From Chromera velia (lineage: Eukaryota > Sar > Chromeraceae): a stretch of 49,346 nucleotides of DNA. A model generated the notes under the pieces. It was not told the origin of the DNA and did not search any database. It worked only from the letters and a program-made list of their open reading frames with translations. This document shows, one piece after another, positions 1 through 12,467 of this stretch (position 1 is the first letter of the stretch; each line of letters starts with the position of its first letter). The stretch is from positions 1 through 49,346 of the forward strand of contig JAHBMJ010000375.1 of assembly GCA_018398765.1 (NCBI GenBank), given 5' to 3'. The translations under genes were made by a program, and so were the position numbers.

Positions 1-59
1 TGGCCCGACGGGTCAAAAGATTGTCTAGGATAGACCGCCTCCCCATAGCCAAATTCAAG

Positions 60-180
60 GGCAAGGGTATATATAGGGCTCGCGATCCATTTTTTTAGCG
101 CCGGCCGAGGCTGCATGCGTCAATTAAATTGCCGTCTCGCAAAAATTTCGCAGGTTCAGAGCTATATATAGATCTTCGGA
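60..180 (+). promoter_or_regulatory. Possible promoter of the RFC5-like gene
   Basis: Two TATA-like tracts lie here, GGTATATATAGGG near 65-77 and AGCTATATATAGATC near 161-175, about 350-460 bases before the RFC5-like start codon. A pyrimidine tract ending in CAG near 450-461 could be the acceptor of a 5' UTR intron. Both readings are inference from motif and position only. Confidence 0.3.
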
Positions 181-527
181 CTCAGTGCTTCAGAGAGACT
201 CAGAGGCCCCTCTTCCGATTTGGTAAACCGGTTTTGACAGCGGCATTTATACGCACTTTTCTTGCTGTCCTCCCGTCCGACCGTCTCGACATTCGGTCGT
301 TTTGTCATCGATCGCTGAGTTGGATTTGGTGGAGATTTGGGTGACCGGACCCACTCAGAATACAGATTCTCCGCAGTTCTTGTTTTCCGGCAAGGTTTTT
401 TTTCTTTGCCCTTTCAGTTCCTGCTGCCCTCTTTGACACTACTTATTTCCCTTTTTCAGAGAGTATTCAAAGGTCATTTTGTCCGCTTTTGACAGCCAAC
501 TTGTCGGTTTCGAATTGTTCTCTCACC

Positions 528-1661
528 ATGTCCGAAAACGGAGACGTGGAAATGCACGACGCCTCTGCCCCTCGTGCCGAGGCGGCCGCAGCAGCAGCAG
601 CAGCGAATCCGAAGGGCACCGTGATTGGGGGGCAGAGTGTCTTGCCATGGGTGGAAAAGTACAGGCCCCAAAAGCTTGACGACCTGATTGCTCATCATGA
701 TATCATCGCAACCATTCAGCGCTTTATCAATCAGAACAAACTCCCCCACACCCTCTTTCACGGTCCCCCCGGGACCGGAAAGACCTCCACCATTCTCGCC
801 TGTGCAAAGGGAATGTACGGCCCTAAATTTGGCTCCATGGTTCTGGAGTTGAACGCCTCCGACGCCAGAGGTATCGATGTCGTTCGAGAGCAGATCCGCA
901 CTTTTGTGCAAGCCCGCCAGCTGTTTTCCACAGGGATCAAGTTGGTGGTCCTCGATGAGGCAGACAGCATGACAAGTGCCGCACAGTTCGCACTCCGCCG
1001 TATCATGGAGCAGTATTCCTCTAACGCCCGCTTCTGCATCATCTGCAACTACGTCAACAAAATCATTCCCGCACTGCAGTCGCGATGCACCAAGTTCCGT
1101 TTTGGTCCCTTGGGGGACTCAGACGTTCGTGGGCGTGCAAAGGAGATTGCTGCAAGCGAGCAGCTGAGTCTCACAGACGATGGCCTCGAGGCGCTTGTCA
1201 CCCTCGGAAGGGGTGACATGCGGCGTGTGTTGAACATCATGCAGTCGTGCTCGATGGCGTTTGACGAAGTGTCTGCCGAGTCTGTGTACATGACCACAGG
1301 CACCCCACTGCCCTCCGACATTGACGAGGCATTCAGTGTCCTCATCACAGACGGCGTGGAGGAGGCGTTCTTGAAGATGGACGCCCTGAGAATCTCGAAA
1401 GGGTACGCGGTGGTCGATCTGATCACCGGTCTGTTTGCACGTGCCAAAGTGGTCAAGTGGCCCACTGCTGCACTGTCCATGTTGATGGGCCGGTTGGCAG
1501 ACGCAGAGTACCGCCTCTCCCTGGGGTGCTCTGAAAAGGTGCAGCTGGGGGCTGTCGTGGGGGGGTTTGCAGAAGCGAGGGCAGTCCTTGAGAGGGGAAA
1601 GGGGGCGCAGGCAGCAGCAGCTGCTGCTGCGTCAGGCCAGCAACAGCAGGCGCAGGGGTAG
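528..1661 (+). CDS. RFC5: Replication factor C small subunit (RFC5 type; Rfc3 in yeast and plant naming)
   Basis: A 377-residue AAA+ clamp-loader subunit. With the other RFC subunits it opens PCNA and loads it on primer-template DNA in the nucleus. The frame shows WVEKYRPQKLDDL near the N terminus, Walker A GPPGTGKTS, VLELNASDARGIDVVR, Walker B LVVLDEADS, the sensor-1 stretch FCIICNYVNKIIPALQSRCT with the SRC arginine motif, and the C-terminal collar helix region (GDMRRVLNIMQS). The CNYVNKIIPALQSRCTKFRF and FGSMVLELNASDARG stretches fit human RFC5 (yeast Rfc3) better than RFC2 or RFC4. I chose the ATG at 528 because it follows CACC and gives the usual family length; longer readings need a non-ATG start. 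There is no intron, unlike every other host gene in the window. Poly-Ala near the N terminus and an Ala/Gln-rich C-terminal tail are additions to the core fold. Confidence 0.95.
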   Translation: MSENGDVEMHDASAPRAEAAAAAAAANPKGTVIGGQSVLPWVEKYRPQKLDDLIAHHDIIATIQRFINQNKLPHTLFHGPPGTGKTSTILACAKGMYGPKFGSMVLELNASDARGIDVVREQIRTFVQARQLFSTGIKLVVLDEADSMTSAAQFALRRIMEQYSSNARFCIICNYVNKIIPALQSRCTKFRFGPLGDSDVRGRAKEIAASEQLSLTDDGLEALVTLGRGDMRRVLNIMQSCSMAFDEVSAESVYMTTGTPLPSDIDEAFSVLITDGVEEAFLKMDALRISKGYAVVDLITGLFARAKVVKWPTAALSMLMGRLADAEYRLSLGCSEKVQLGAVVGGFAEARAVLERGKGAQAAAAAAASGQQQQAQG

Positions 1662-2900
1662 GCTGCGAAGTGAGGGGGGGAAAAGGGATGTCTGAGAAGA
1701 CAGGGGGGGTACGAGGGCCGCACAGGATTTGGGGTTTGTCCGAGGAACGGAGGGGGTGAGCGAGAGAGGAGATACACAAGGGAGGGTGAGGGCGTGTTTG
1801 TGCTTCACTCATTTGTCCCCCCCTTCCTTTATCTCCACTCGTGTGATAGGACACGAGTCTCTTTCTGTTTCTGGTTCTTGTGACAGCAAGTGAGCAAGTG
1901 GGTGGGGGCGCAGATCGACTCATGAGAAGCAGTATCTCCTTCCACATTACCCTTCTTTCCTTCGCTTCTTGCGTGTGTCCGACAGCGGCCGATAAATGTA
2001 AAAGATTTATCACTCACACCGTCTGACATTCACACTGACTCTCACACATACATGCACACATCTGTGCCCTCGCGCGCACAGATGCCGGACGACTCACCAT
2101 GAGGTCTATGTGTGATTCTTCCCGATGGTGGTTGCTCCTTCCTTCCTCCCTCCCATCCATCCATCAGTCCGATCGTCCATGTTGTTCTCAGTCTGTCTGT
2201 CCGTAGACCTGCACGTGCGTGTTAACACTTGGAGATGCGTGCTGAAGGAATGTACATGCATGCATGTATGCATGTTCGGCCACTCCAGCGGCCACTAATG
2301 GCTTGAAAAAGACTCGATCGGCGTGCTTATAAAGCGAAAATTCATTGAATTCCATCCGTGGGCGCCGCGCACCCGTCTACATGCTGAAAAAAGTGTCAGA
2401 CTTCTTTCATGTTAATCGCAATGAACTGCCAGTGTTCATAATGGCTGCATGTGAGACGGCGCGTAACGTGGCATCATGTCAACTTAACTTGTGAATATAA
2501 TGAAATAGTTCATGGTTATCAATCGGGGTCTGCCTCTGCGCAGCGTATAACAAACATGGCCAGCCTAGTGGCCAGCCTATACCAGCCCTCCCTAGATATG
2601 TTCGACATATATATCGCCGCCTAACACGCCGCATATATACTTATTGGTCCGTTTTGTGCATATTGGCGTTCTCTTAGTAGTTACTTAAATATCTAGTCCT
2701 GGAACTAGCCAGGGATTTAATAAAATTTTGAATAAAAACATTCAAACAAGCATAAGTGATAAATTATAAGTGATTGATTGGTACAGCCAGTAACCATGGT
2801 GCTAATTGATACCTTATATAGGATACTAGATACAATATATATAAAATTATACAAATAAGAGCAGCAGACTTCAATTCATCAATCATGTTGCATGCAGTAA
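1662..2900. other. Intergenic: RFC5-like 3' flank, then AT-rich DNA
   Basis: No gene seen. The first part is G-rich on the + strand (probably 3' UTR). A CATGCATGCATG cluster lies at 2253-2272. From about 2300 the base content drops to AT-rich, which matches the transposon-bearing stretch that follows. Confidence 0.5.
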
Positions 2901-3100
2901 TTGAATCAAAATCATGCAGACTTTCATACTTGGAAAAAACAATCTAAAGCCTGAAAGCCTTCAAAACTCTCAGTTAATTTCTGTGTCTTTAACCGTTCAA
3001 AAAAAATATTGTAGCAAAAATAAGAATAATTATAATTTATGTAAAAATTCAGACACAAGCTTGTACGTCACGACTTCAAAGTGTATGTCCATATCTACCA

Positions 3101-3480
3101 CCTATGGACAAATAAATGCTTTAAAAAAATTGAAAAAATTCTCAAAGACTCTAGACAGAATCTTAAAAACCGCTATCTACCTGGTTGCATCATGCGGGGT
3201 CCAAAATTCTAGAAAACTTAGGTAGACTAGCAAAGTGCCTCTTTGACTAGGAGAAACGGTCAAATAATTAAAGTTTTTTTTTGGAAAAAAAAGTTAAGTT
3301 TTTTGAATTTTTTTTTTCAATATAGCGTGTTCTACCCAGATTTTATCCCTATTTTACATATACAAAAAAATATGTTTTATTGTTGAGACTCGTTTTTTAA
3401 TAACTTTGAAGCATGACTAAGGCTCATGCCTAGTTGAGAAGCATGTGAACAATAAAGGTCTGAATTCATTTGTCCACAGG
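3101..3480. mobile_element. MITE-like inverted-repeat element, copy 1
   Basis: This ~380 bp unit begins CCTATGGACAAATAAATGC and ends with the inverse form, TGAATTCATTTGTCCACAGG. It is repeated at high identity at 4041-4424 in the same orientation. The shared core includes GGTTGCATCATGCGGGGTCC and GGAGAAACGGTCAAATAATT. It has no coding capacity, and I cannot assign a superfamily. It overlaps a short AT-rich open frame that I do not consider a gene. Confidence 0.6.
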
Positions 3481-4040
3481 CGGAACATTTCAGAAAAATC
3501 CAGAATTTTTTAAAAAAAGCTTTCGCATTTTATCTTTTTTAGCTAATGCACGGTTAATCTCAGGTTGCTAAACTAATATCACAGCCTTTTGCTAGTACAG
3601 ATTTAAGTATTATGAACTTAGAGTTATATCACTTCTGTATGATAGGAAAAAGTGATGCAAAAGTGTAAAATAAAATTGCCGAATCTGAAAACAAATCAAT
3701 CACGGCATAAAAGCGGTTTAGAATCAAAAAGATTTAACAATTCTTATGTAAAACCAAATCTTTACTCTCTTTTTGTCATAGCACTTTTGATGAGTCTAAC
3801 GTTTTACTTAACGGAAGTGATACTAAAGGTGGGGGTCAAACATGGAATTGTATGGTATGTATCAATTGAACAAACTTTTTTAAAAGTTCAAAGACATGCA
3901 GCGTAGCAGTAATTAGAGCTGATCAGCTTTGATTCTCAGAATAGTTGGCTCCTCTAAAAGCTATTCAAAATAAATAATCAGATACTAGGCTTGTATACCT
4001 ATTTATTCTGCTAGACTTTTTTTAAAAAAATGAGGTTCCG
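3481..4040. other. Spacer between two MITE-like copies
   Basis: AT-rich DNA with an 84-codon frame at 3652-3906 that resembles nothing I know. The spacer itself begins CGGAA and ends TTCCG, so the inverted repeat at the facing ends of the two copies extends a few bases into it. The three blocks may be parts of one older composite element. Confidence 0.4.
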
Positions 4041-4424
4041 CCTGTGGACAAATGAATGCTTAAAAAAAATTGAAAAAATTCTCAAAGACTCTAGACAAAA
4101 TCTTAAAAACCACTATCTACCATAGTGTCTACCTGGTTGCATCATGCGGGGTCCAAAATTCTAGAAAACTTAAGTAGACTAGCAAAGTGCCTCTTTAACT
4201 AGGAGAAACGGTCAAATAATTGAAGATTTTTTTTCAGAAAAAAAAGTTAAGTTTTTTGAATTTTTTTTTTCAATATAGCGTGTTCTGCCGAGATTTTATC
4301 CCTATTTTACATATACAAAAAAATATGTCTTATTGTTGAGACTCGTTTTTTAATAAGCATGACTAGGGCTCATGCCTAGTTGAGAAGCATGCGAACAATA
4401 AAGGTCTGAATTCATTTGTCCACA
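4041..4424. mobile_element. MITE-like inverted-repeat element, copy 2
   Basis: Second copy of the 3101-3480 unit, with only scattered substitutions and one short insertion near 4118-4130. It begins CCTGTGGACAAATGAATGC and ends TTCATTTGTCCACA. The direct orientation and near-identical cores suggest either two insertions of one family or a local duplication. Confidence 0.6.
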
Positions 4425-4569
4425 CTGTCAGGCGGTAGGTCCATGCATGATCTTTGCATATGAGAATTAGTCTTCCATTGGTCTTCGATCCCAATTAAAC
4501 CAGTTCCTAAGTCATGTAAAAAAAATACGTAAAAAAAAACATTAAAATGACGAAACTTCTAAGCGAAAT

Positions 4570-7500
4570 TCATTCCCACCATGGCACGCTTGAGTTTGCG
4601 GTCTCGTTTCCACCCTGTCCGTTCACGGCGGTGGGTACGCCATCCGTGTCCTTCTTACAACTTCTTTCTGTGCCTGTAGCGTCGGAAAAGTCTTCTGAAT
4701 GTCCAGACTCTGATCTTGCTCCAGCTTCTTCCTTGACTGAATCACTCCACCCATCTGACCCGCCTTCCAAAGAGATCATCCTATGATCTCGGGGCGCTGG
4801 GAGGAATTCAAATCCGTTCATGTTCTCTGTTTTTCTAGGGTGATCGGAGGAAAATGATGCCGCGAGTGCGTGTGAAGCTGTGTCAATCACAGAGGGCTGT
4901 GTGGGTTTCGCTTGTTCTTTTTCTTTTTCTCCCCCCTGTCGTGCGTCGGTTCCCTGGCTTCCTGCAAATCCCTTCTCTTCAGATATTCCCGCATCAAGAA
5001 GAGACAGGGGGTCCACCTTCGTGGTACTGCTTCTTTCCCCGGGTTTTTGGAGACTTCCCGAACCTGTCAAACCTCCTGTGAGTGCGCCGCCAAAGCTCAG
5101 ACCTTCAAGAGCCTTGGTCAGATCGTCAGAGGAGTCTGCTGATTCCTCTGAATCAGACGAGGTGTCCTCTTTCTTCTCTGCAGCCGAATGTTTGTCTGTT
5201 TCTCCTTCTTTCGCCTCTGCATAGGGTTTTGCAGAGACAGGAAAAGATGCTCCTGCAGAAGTGGAGGCGGGTTTGTCTTTCTCCTTTTGATTGTCTGCAG
5301 CTGCAGAGGGGCGAGAGGAGTCGGAACTCGACTCAGACTCAGACTCGGCAGAGGCGTTGCCGTCAGTGCCGGAGGGCTGCAGTGCTGTCTCGTCAAAGGG
5401 CAAGTCGAGGGTCGGAATGGAGGGAGCTGGCTGGTGGGCTGAACGAGGAGAAGACTCTTTGGCTTTTGCTGTGACTGCATCAGGCGCTGGTGAAGACGTC
5501 TCTAGCTGCTCTTGCTTGTTCTCCACTAGATCAGACCGGCCTTTTATTCCTTGACCTTCTGTTGGCTTCGCAGACATTGAACTTTCCTGCGAGCCTTCAT
5601 TTGAGGGCTGTTGTGGATTGCCCTGCTTTTCCGGAGCTTCTGTGTGCTTCCCCGCTGCAGGTGCACCCTCATCGGCCCTTACTGAGGCTTGTTGCTGCTG
5701 CTGCGGCTGTGCAGATGTGAGAGCAGTGGGCTCACTTTGGTCTTCCTCGGATGAATCTGAACTGTGAGGCTCTGATCCGGCTTCACTGTCGGTGTTGGAA
5801 CTTTTGTGTGTGTCTGGCTTCTCAGTTCCTCCTTTCTGTTTGGATGAGCCTGAAGCAGCTGTGACATGTCCTGGTTCCTTCATGTCTCCTTCCTGTGCCT
5901 CTGCTTTGTCTGTCTTGTCAGCTGTTGGGCTCTTAGCAGGAGCAGGAGCAGAGGCAGAGGCAGGCACAGGGGCAGGGGCAGGAAAAGAGGCAGAGGCGGA
6001 GGGAGACGGGCTTTTCTCAGTCGGGCGGGAAGCGGCAGAGGCAGACGAAGCGCTTCTTTTGGGGGGTGGGGGAGGCGCAGATTTTGATGCTGTGAGTGAG
6101 CCTCTTTTGGGGGGTGGAGGGGGAACGGAGGCGGAGGAACTTCGTTTTGGGGGAGGAGGAAGCACAGTACCAGACGCGCTCTTCTTGGGGGGAGGGGGGG
6201 GCACAGAGGAAGAGGAGGCTCTCTGGGGGGGGCGGGGGGGCGCAGAGGATGACGCTGAGGCAGTGACTGAAGCTGCGGAGGGTTTTTCGGGTTGGGGGGG
6301 AGGGGCGGAGGGGGATGAAGTGGGTGCGTCGACTGCAGCAGAAGGCTTCGGATTTCCTTGGGACACCCGCTTTTCCTCCGTGGGTTTTTCTGCTTCTTTT
6401 GGGGGTGCAGCTGTTTTGGGAGTGTCTCCATCATCAGAATGGTGAGAGGATTGGAATGAGGACGAAGATCCTTGTGACAGGGGGGAGGAAGCGGAAGAAG
6501 CCTTCAGTCCAACAGCATTTGGGTCTGTGCCGAGGAAACTTGCAAGATAACGATGGCGAGGGGACACACGCTTATCGCCATCCTTGTCCCCCTCTTTCTC
6601 TTTGCCTTGCTCTCTCTTAGCCCCCCCCCTTTCCTGTCCCCTCTCTGATATGGCTTCCTCAAAGGAGGAAGTGTCAGATTCATCACTGAGACTCTCCTCC
6701 TCCGCTCGGGCCTTTCTTGGAGCTGTGGATGGCTCCGGCAGGGGTGCAACATCTCCAATGAAACTTTTCAAGTTACGTCTGGGGGCCTCTTCGTACTTTT
6801 CCTCTTCTTCACTCATGTCGGAGGGGCTCTTTGAAGATTCGCTCTCGTCTGAGCTGTCTCTGCTGAGGGAAGTCATGTGGCCAGGACCAATGAAGCTCTG
6901 CAGATTGCGGTGACGCTGTCGGGGGTCTGCACGCAGGTCCTCTTCGTCGTCTTCGGCACCACGGGGGGGTATGGAGAGGGGAAGGGTGGACGTTGCTTCT
7001 TCTGGCTCTGCAAACCGAATGCTCTTTCGGGAGGGCTCTGCCTCCATTCTTTTGCCTTCAGTGCTCGTTCTCTGAGCATGCAGAGTGACTTCATTCTCCA
7101 TTTTTGTGTTTTGACTTCTGCGTTCTCTCTTGGAGGGCGTGGCCTGTTCGTCGTCTGAACTTTCAAACCAGTCGACCGTCTCTTTCTCTCTCTCGGGCTC
7201 GAACCAGTCAGCTGGGGCTCTCTGGATTCTAGTATCCCTCCAAGCTGGTTTGGAGGTTTCTTTTTCTGTAGGCCTCTGCTTGTCTTCTGATGGCATGAAA
7301 CGAACTTCCTCGGGGGAGTCGTCTTCAAGGATGACTGGGGTTTCGCTGGGGGGGTCCAGCGTGTTGTCTTGAATATTCAAATCCAAAAGTGTTGCAGTGT
7401 TGCGAGGATGCGTGGCTGTAAGAAGGGGCAGGCGGTGCTTGCTCCCGTGCTCTGTCTGCATTCGATGCCGAAGTTCCTTGAAGCACTCGGTGAAATGATG

Positions 7501-10500
7501 AAAGAGAAAGAGAAGAAGAAAGCTGCGCGACACGACCTGGCCCGCCTGCCTGGTCTCATGGAGAAGAAGAGGGGAGGGGAAATCGAAGTAGCTGCAGGCA
7601 CACACCAGTAAGGCGAGGCACAACGGCTTTTTTGTTTTCCAGATAAGAAGTGATGAGGAAAAAGAACGACATCCAGCGAAAAACTGTGAACATCCAGCTC
7701 TTTTTACAAGCAGAGTACATAACCTTTCATAGCTGTTGTGCTGCTTTGATTTCCTTAACAAATGTTTTTCTTTGAAGAATCCATCCGAACCGACCTCGCA
7801 ACAATTTGAAGAGAGTCCCGCATGTCCTCGATGGCCTCTCCAAGACGAGTGAGACTCCTCTCAGCCTCCCCAGCCAACTCACGAAGACGACGCCACTGCA
7901 CGACAATGGTTGAAAGCAAGCTCGTTACACATGTATCCGCCTTGCAGAATGTGTGTAACATGTAGCAAAATGACAAAAGATGAAGCAGCTTCATGACAAG
8001 AAAGTCAGGCGACAGACTGACGTAACCACTTCCTCTGTGATACCGACACATGCGACTTTGTTTTTGTTGTGCTGCTGCATGGGCAGACAGACCATGAGAG
8101 ACAGCTATCCATCCCCACATGTACAGGATTCACAAAATGAACATGGAAAAGTACTTCACTCATTGACTCCATATTTTTCCTCTGCTCACCCCTTTGTCCG
8201 TCTCGACGTGTGCAGGGTTCTTCCCTCCCCTCATTCGTCTCTCCCTGTCTCGGGCCTGTACTTCTGCCCGTGCTCTGTTGGCCTCTTCTTCCAGCCGCTC
8301 CTTCTCCTTCTCCAAAGCGTCGAGGTCGGCTTCTCTGGTTCTCACTTCTGCCAGTGCAGAGAGGTCTTCGGGGAAGGTGAGAAGCTCAGCAGAGTGCGCA
8401 TCTCTCTCCGCGAGGGCCTGCAAGACAAAGTGAACCAAAACGAAGCAAATTGACAGGGAGAGGAGAAAGGGAAATATCATACGGGACGAAAAAGGGGGGA
8501 GAAGAAGAGCATGAACAGGGAAAAAACAGCGTAGTCACAAACACGCTGGGTTGGATTGATTGGCTGACTGACTGACTGACGTTCACAGCATCATAGAGGG
8601 GCACCCCCCCGTCCCTGTCGACAAGAGCGTGTAGTTCTCCAACGAGGAAGCCTGCACTTGGGCGGTCTGATGCTGCACCTTCCCGTTTTGCCCCCTTTTT
8701 TGGTTTCTCCTCGTACTTCCGTTTTCCCAAAATTGCACGTCCAAAGTACTTGAATCGAGACGACTCGCACAGCTGCTTGCAGGCAACTCTCACGAGCAGC
8801 ACGCGCCTGTGCTCCTTCGCGACTGCCTCCTCCAGTCGGAAGTAAAAATTTCGGGTTTCGACGAGAAAGGACCCATCGGGAATGAGTCGACGTAAAATGA
8901 AAGACAGTTGACAGGCGTCATCTACAGTCTCTAGGGGCGCCTCTACAGCCCCCCTCTCCCCCTGCCTGAACCTTCTGGCCTCCCTCTCCAAGTTCCTCTC
9001 TACCCACTCTGCCTCTTCTTCTGTTGGAAAGAGTCCGCAAAGGGCATCCACACGTTCGCGTGAGAGAACCTGAAGGCAAAAGAAAAGAAAAGAAAAGCCG
9101 ATATCCGAAATGGGAAAATTTTGCTTTTTCTTGCGCCAAATTCTGACTGAGCCCGTGCATGAATACAGTGAGCAAAGTTTCAGGCCCAAACAAAACACAC
9201 GTCACCAGTACCCTCATACACGTAGCGACCCCCAAAAAAGTGAGGAAACATTCATAGGGCCTCATCACCGAGTCACAAAACAAACATACAACAACGGATT
9301 CCCCCCCCACTCGCTCCACTTTTCCTCTTTTCCCCACCATTTCCCTGATAGGCAGACAGACTATATTTTGCTTCTTCTCCCTTGTTTTCTTCATGAACAC
9401 AGCAGACAAACAGACAGACAGACAGGCAGACTGGCTGACATTCTCGTCCAACGCCCCGACAGCTTCACAGAGGCCCTTCACAGTTTGATCTCTCATGCGA
9501 GGCACCAGACACCGCATCCTCCGAGCTCTCTCAAAGCCAACGAGAGAGTCCAGTTCGCGTTTTCTCTGAAGAAGGGAAAAAGAACGGGGAATAACAAAGC
9601 AAATCGGGAAGCTCAAAGCAAAGACAGTGCGCATGGATGAGAGCATATACAGAGTCGTGGAGGAACACAGAAAAGAGCGAATGAAGCAAGCAAGGAAAGA
9701 AGGGAGGAAGGAAGGAAGGAAGGAAGGAAAGAAGGATGAAAAGAAAGAAAGAAAGAAAGAAAGAAAGAATCAAAGAAGGAAGGGGGGAGAAAACGTTCAG
9801 ATTCTGTTGGAAGGGGGGATCGACGGCACCATCATGCAGATAATTGATTGGCTTAAACACAAATCAATTTGCAAGCATGCTGTGTGAACAAGGTTGGTAG
9901 AAATCAAAGAGGATTACACAACTGATGGGGAACCACAGATGGCCCTCGGGGTCTTTCTGGAAGAAAACACAAGAGAGACCGACCCCATCGTCGTGAACGT
10001 CTTTTCCGCTGTCCTCATCGATTCCCCTCCATCCTCCTCCTCCTCCTCCTCCTCCTCCTCCTCCTCCTCCTTCCTCTTCCCCCAAAATTGGCTGTCTAGA
10101 CGGCTCTTTCGCCCCTTCTCCCTTCACGCCTGCCGTTCCCTGTACAGAAGACTTCATCGTACCTCCTTTCTTCATGCTGCTGTGCTTCGGCTTCTCAGGC
10201 GAAGAGCTTCTGGACTGGTGCTGAGGATATACGCTCTCGGCAGCGGTGAGGCTGCTTCTGTTTCTGCTGCGGGCAGAGGAGAGACTTTGACGATTAGCAT
10301 CGCTGTGCATGCTGACCGAAGCAGAGGAAACGCGATGGTCCACTGCAATGGTCTCAAACAGCGCGGCCTCTCCTTGGAAGGCCCCAGTGGCACCGTTCCT
10401 AGAGACCGTTTGCTGGGCGTTGTGACTCTGGAGGGGTTTGGGGTCATCCCATGGGTCTTCTTCTTCTCTCTCCTCAACTTTCTCTGTCTCTCGGTCTCTC

Positions 10501-12394
10501 TGCGTTTCTGAGACATCCGATCGATGCGCATGCGCAGACTCTCCCTCTTTCTTTTTGGCTTCTTGGATTCCAGTCTGGAAGGACAAAGACTTGGTTGCAG
10601 TCAAAGACAAACGCTGAAACCCTCCTGTTCGCTTTCCAGATGCTGTGTGGTCACTTTGAGGACCTGCGTCGGGCACGGTGTCTCCGTCTGGCCCGTCACC
10701 AAACGTGAGGGTGCGGGGACCCTGGCTGTGACTCACAGATGCGGCCTCACTCGTTCCTCCTCCCTGGTCGCTCTCGAGAGCTCTGAAGTGTTCTCCCGCG
10801 TCTCTGAGAACTGTGGCGGCTGTTCTCAGTGCACTTGGGGGAGGTCTGGGAGGAAATTCCCCTGAGGCTCCCTGCTGTCTGTTTGGGGGGGGCGGGGGCC
10901 TCCTAGCAAGAGCTGCCTGCTCAGAGATGTCCGCGGTGGGCCCGAGGGACCACGGCAGAACGGCCAGGAGACGGCCGGAAGATTCGTGAACCCGGACACT
11001 CCCTTGGAGGGCCTTCTGTGTGGGGTTGAAAGACACTGAAGGTCTCAGAGAAGCAGCAGACAACAGCAGTCTCCTCAAATCTCTTCGAGAGGCAGTGGGG
11101 AGAACGGCCTTTGTGCTCTTATCCACAACGAGACTCTCATCCAGTTCCCCTCCTGACTCATCCCCCACCAGCCCCCCCTCCACCTTCCCGTCCGCATCCT
11201 CATACAAGTCTTCTGTAGCATACCCCCGGGCCCTGGCTTCGGACTTCAAATCGCCAAAGGGGAGTGCCGGGTGGGGGGCAAACAGCTGTCTCTCCCCCAA
11301 CCGCAACACTGAGAGGATTTTATCCCTCGTGGAAGGATCGTCTATTTCGACTGGGAGGATAAAGGGAGCGTCACGGGGCCACCCAGCCTGGTCATGTAGA
11401 GGAGGTTCCCCCCCCCAGCTGGCGTCTTTCCACTTTAGGATAACGTTACTTGAAGGGACAAGGAAAGGAGGTTCCACTCCCCATTTTCTGAGGAGCTGGG
11501 AAGACTCTGGGTTCACCTCCGCATGCGGCAACCCGTCGGGGCTGTCAGCCTTTATCCCCATCCCCGTGTCCACTGATCTGAGGACCAGAGGCAACACCGC
11601 TCTCACCCCCACAGCCCCTGTTGCACCGATTGTTGCCGACAGGTGGGGTTCAGACCAGACAAGAAGGTCTCTGTTCCCACCACCTACAGGAGCCTCTGCA
11701 TGGACTGCAGAAGGCTGAAGAGCCTGAGACGCAGGGGCGCCCGTCTGCCCGAGTGCAGACGCGACCATGCGAGCAACGTCAACATCGGAAGCTGTGATTG
11801 TTCTCTCTAGTTCTTCAGGGAGTCTATGGGGACCTGTGCCCTTCAGACCTAGTCCTGGGAGGCCCGTTCTTGTAAGGAGAGAGGGGGGGGGACGCGATCC
11901 TGCCTTGAGGGAAGCAGCAACAGAGGGTGCGGTGAGTTTTCTAAGACTAGCGTCTTTTTGGAAAGCGAACTTTCCGACTGTGTCTGCCCCAAACGCGCGT
12001 GCGATTGCCTCTGCAGCTGTGTGATCTGCAGACAACGTTGGGGGGAGGGAGACACAGTCAGGTGAACACATTTTTGATACATCTATATGTGAGTGGACAG
12101 ACCACGGATCGAGGGACAGAATGGCACAAAATCAAAATGCTCTCAAGAGCCCTGACGACTAGATCAACTGCTGCCGCACTATTACGTGATTCAGCAGAGA
12201 AACACCACCAAGATAAGAAAAAAGACTCAGGTCACAAGACCGAAAGAACGTCACGCGATTGAAAACCATGCAAGAGCAAAGAAAAAGAGGAACGGAAAAG
12301 ATGGATAAGGACAAAACCTTTGTGCTTCCCCTGAGAGGGATCAAAACCACAAATGTTGCTGGAACTAACGTCATTTGAAGCCCTGCAGGGCGGA

Positions 12395-12430
<36 letters not shown>

Positions 12431-12435
12431 AAAAA

Positions 12436-12467
<32 letters not shown>

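Noticed and set aside
5792-6445. 217-codon Gly/Glu-rich frame on the + strand
   Set aside because: Antisense shadow of the Pro/Ser-rich formin tail; poly-Gly comes from polyproline codons on the other strand.
11020-11718. 232-codon frame on the + strand
   Set aside because: Lies opposite formin exon 6, which has continuous in-phase coding on the - strand.
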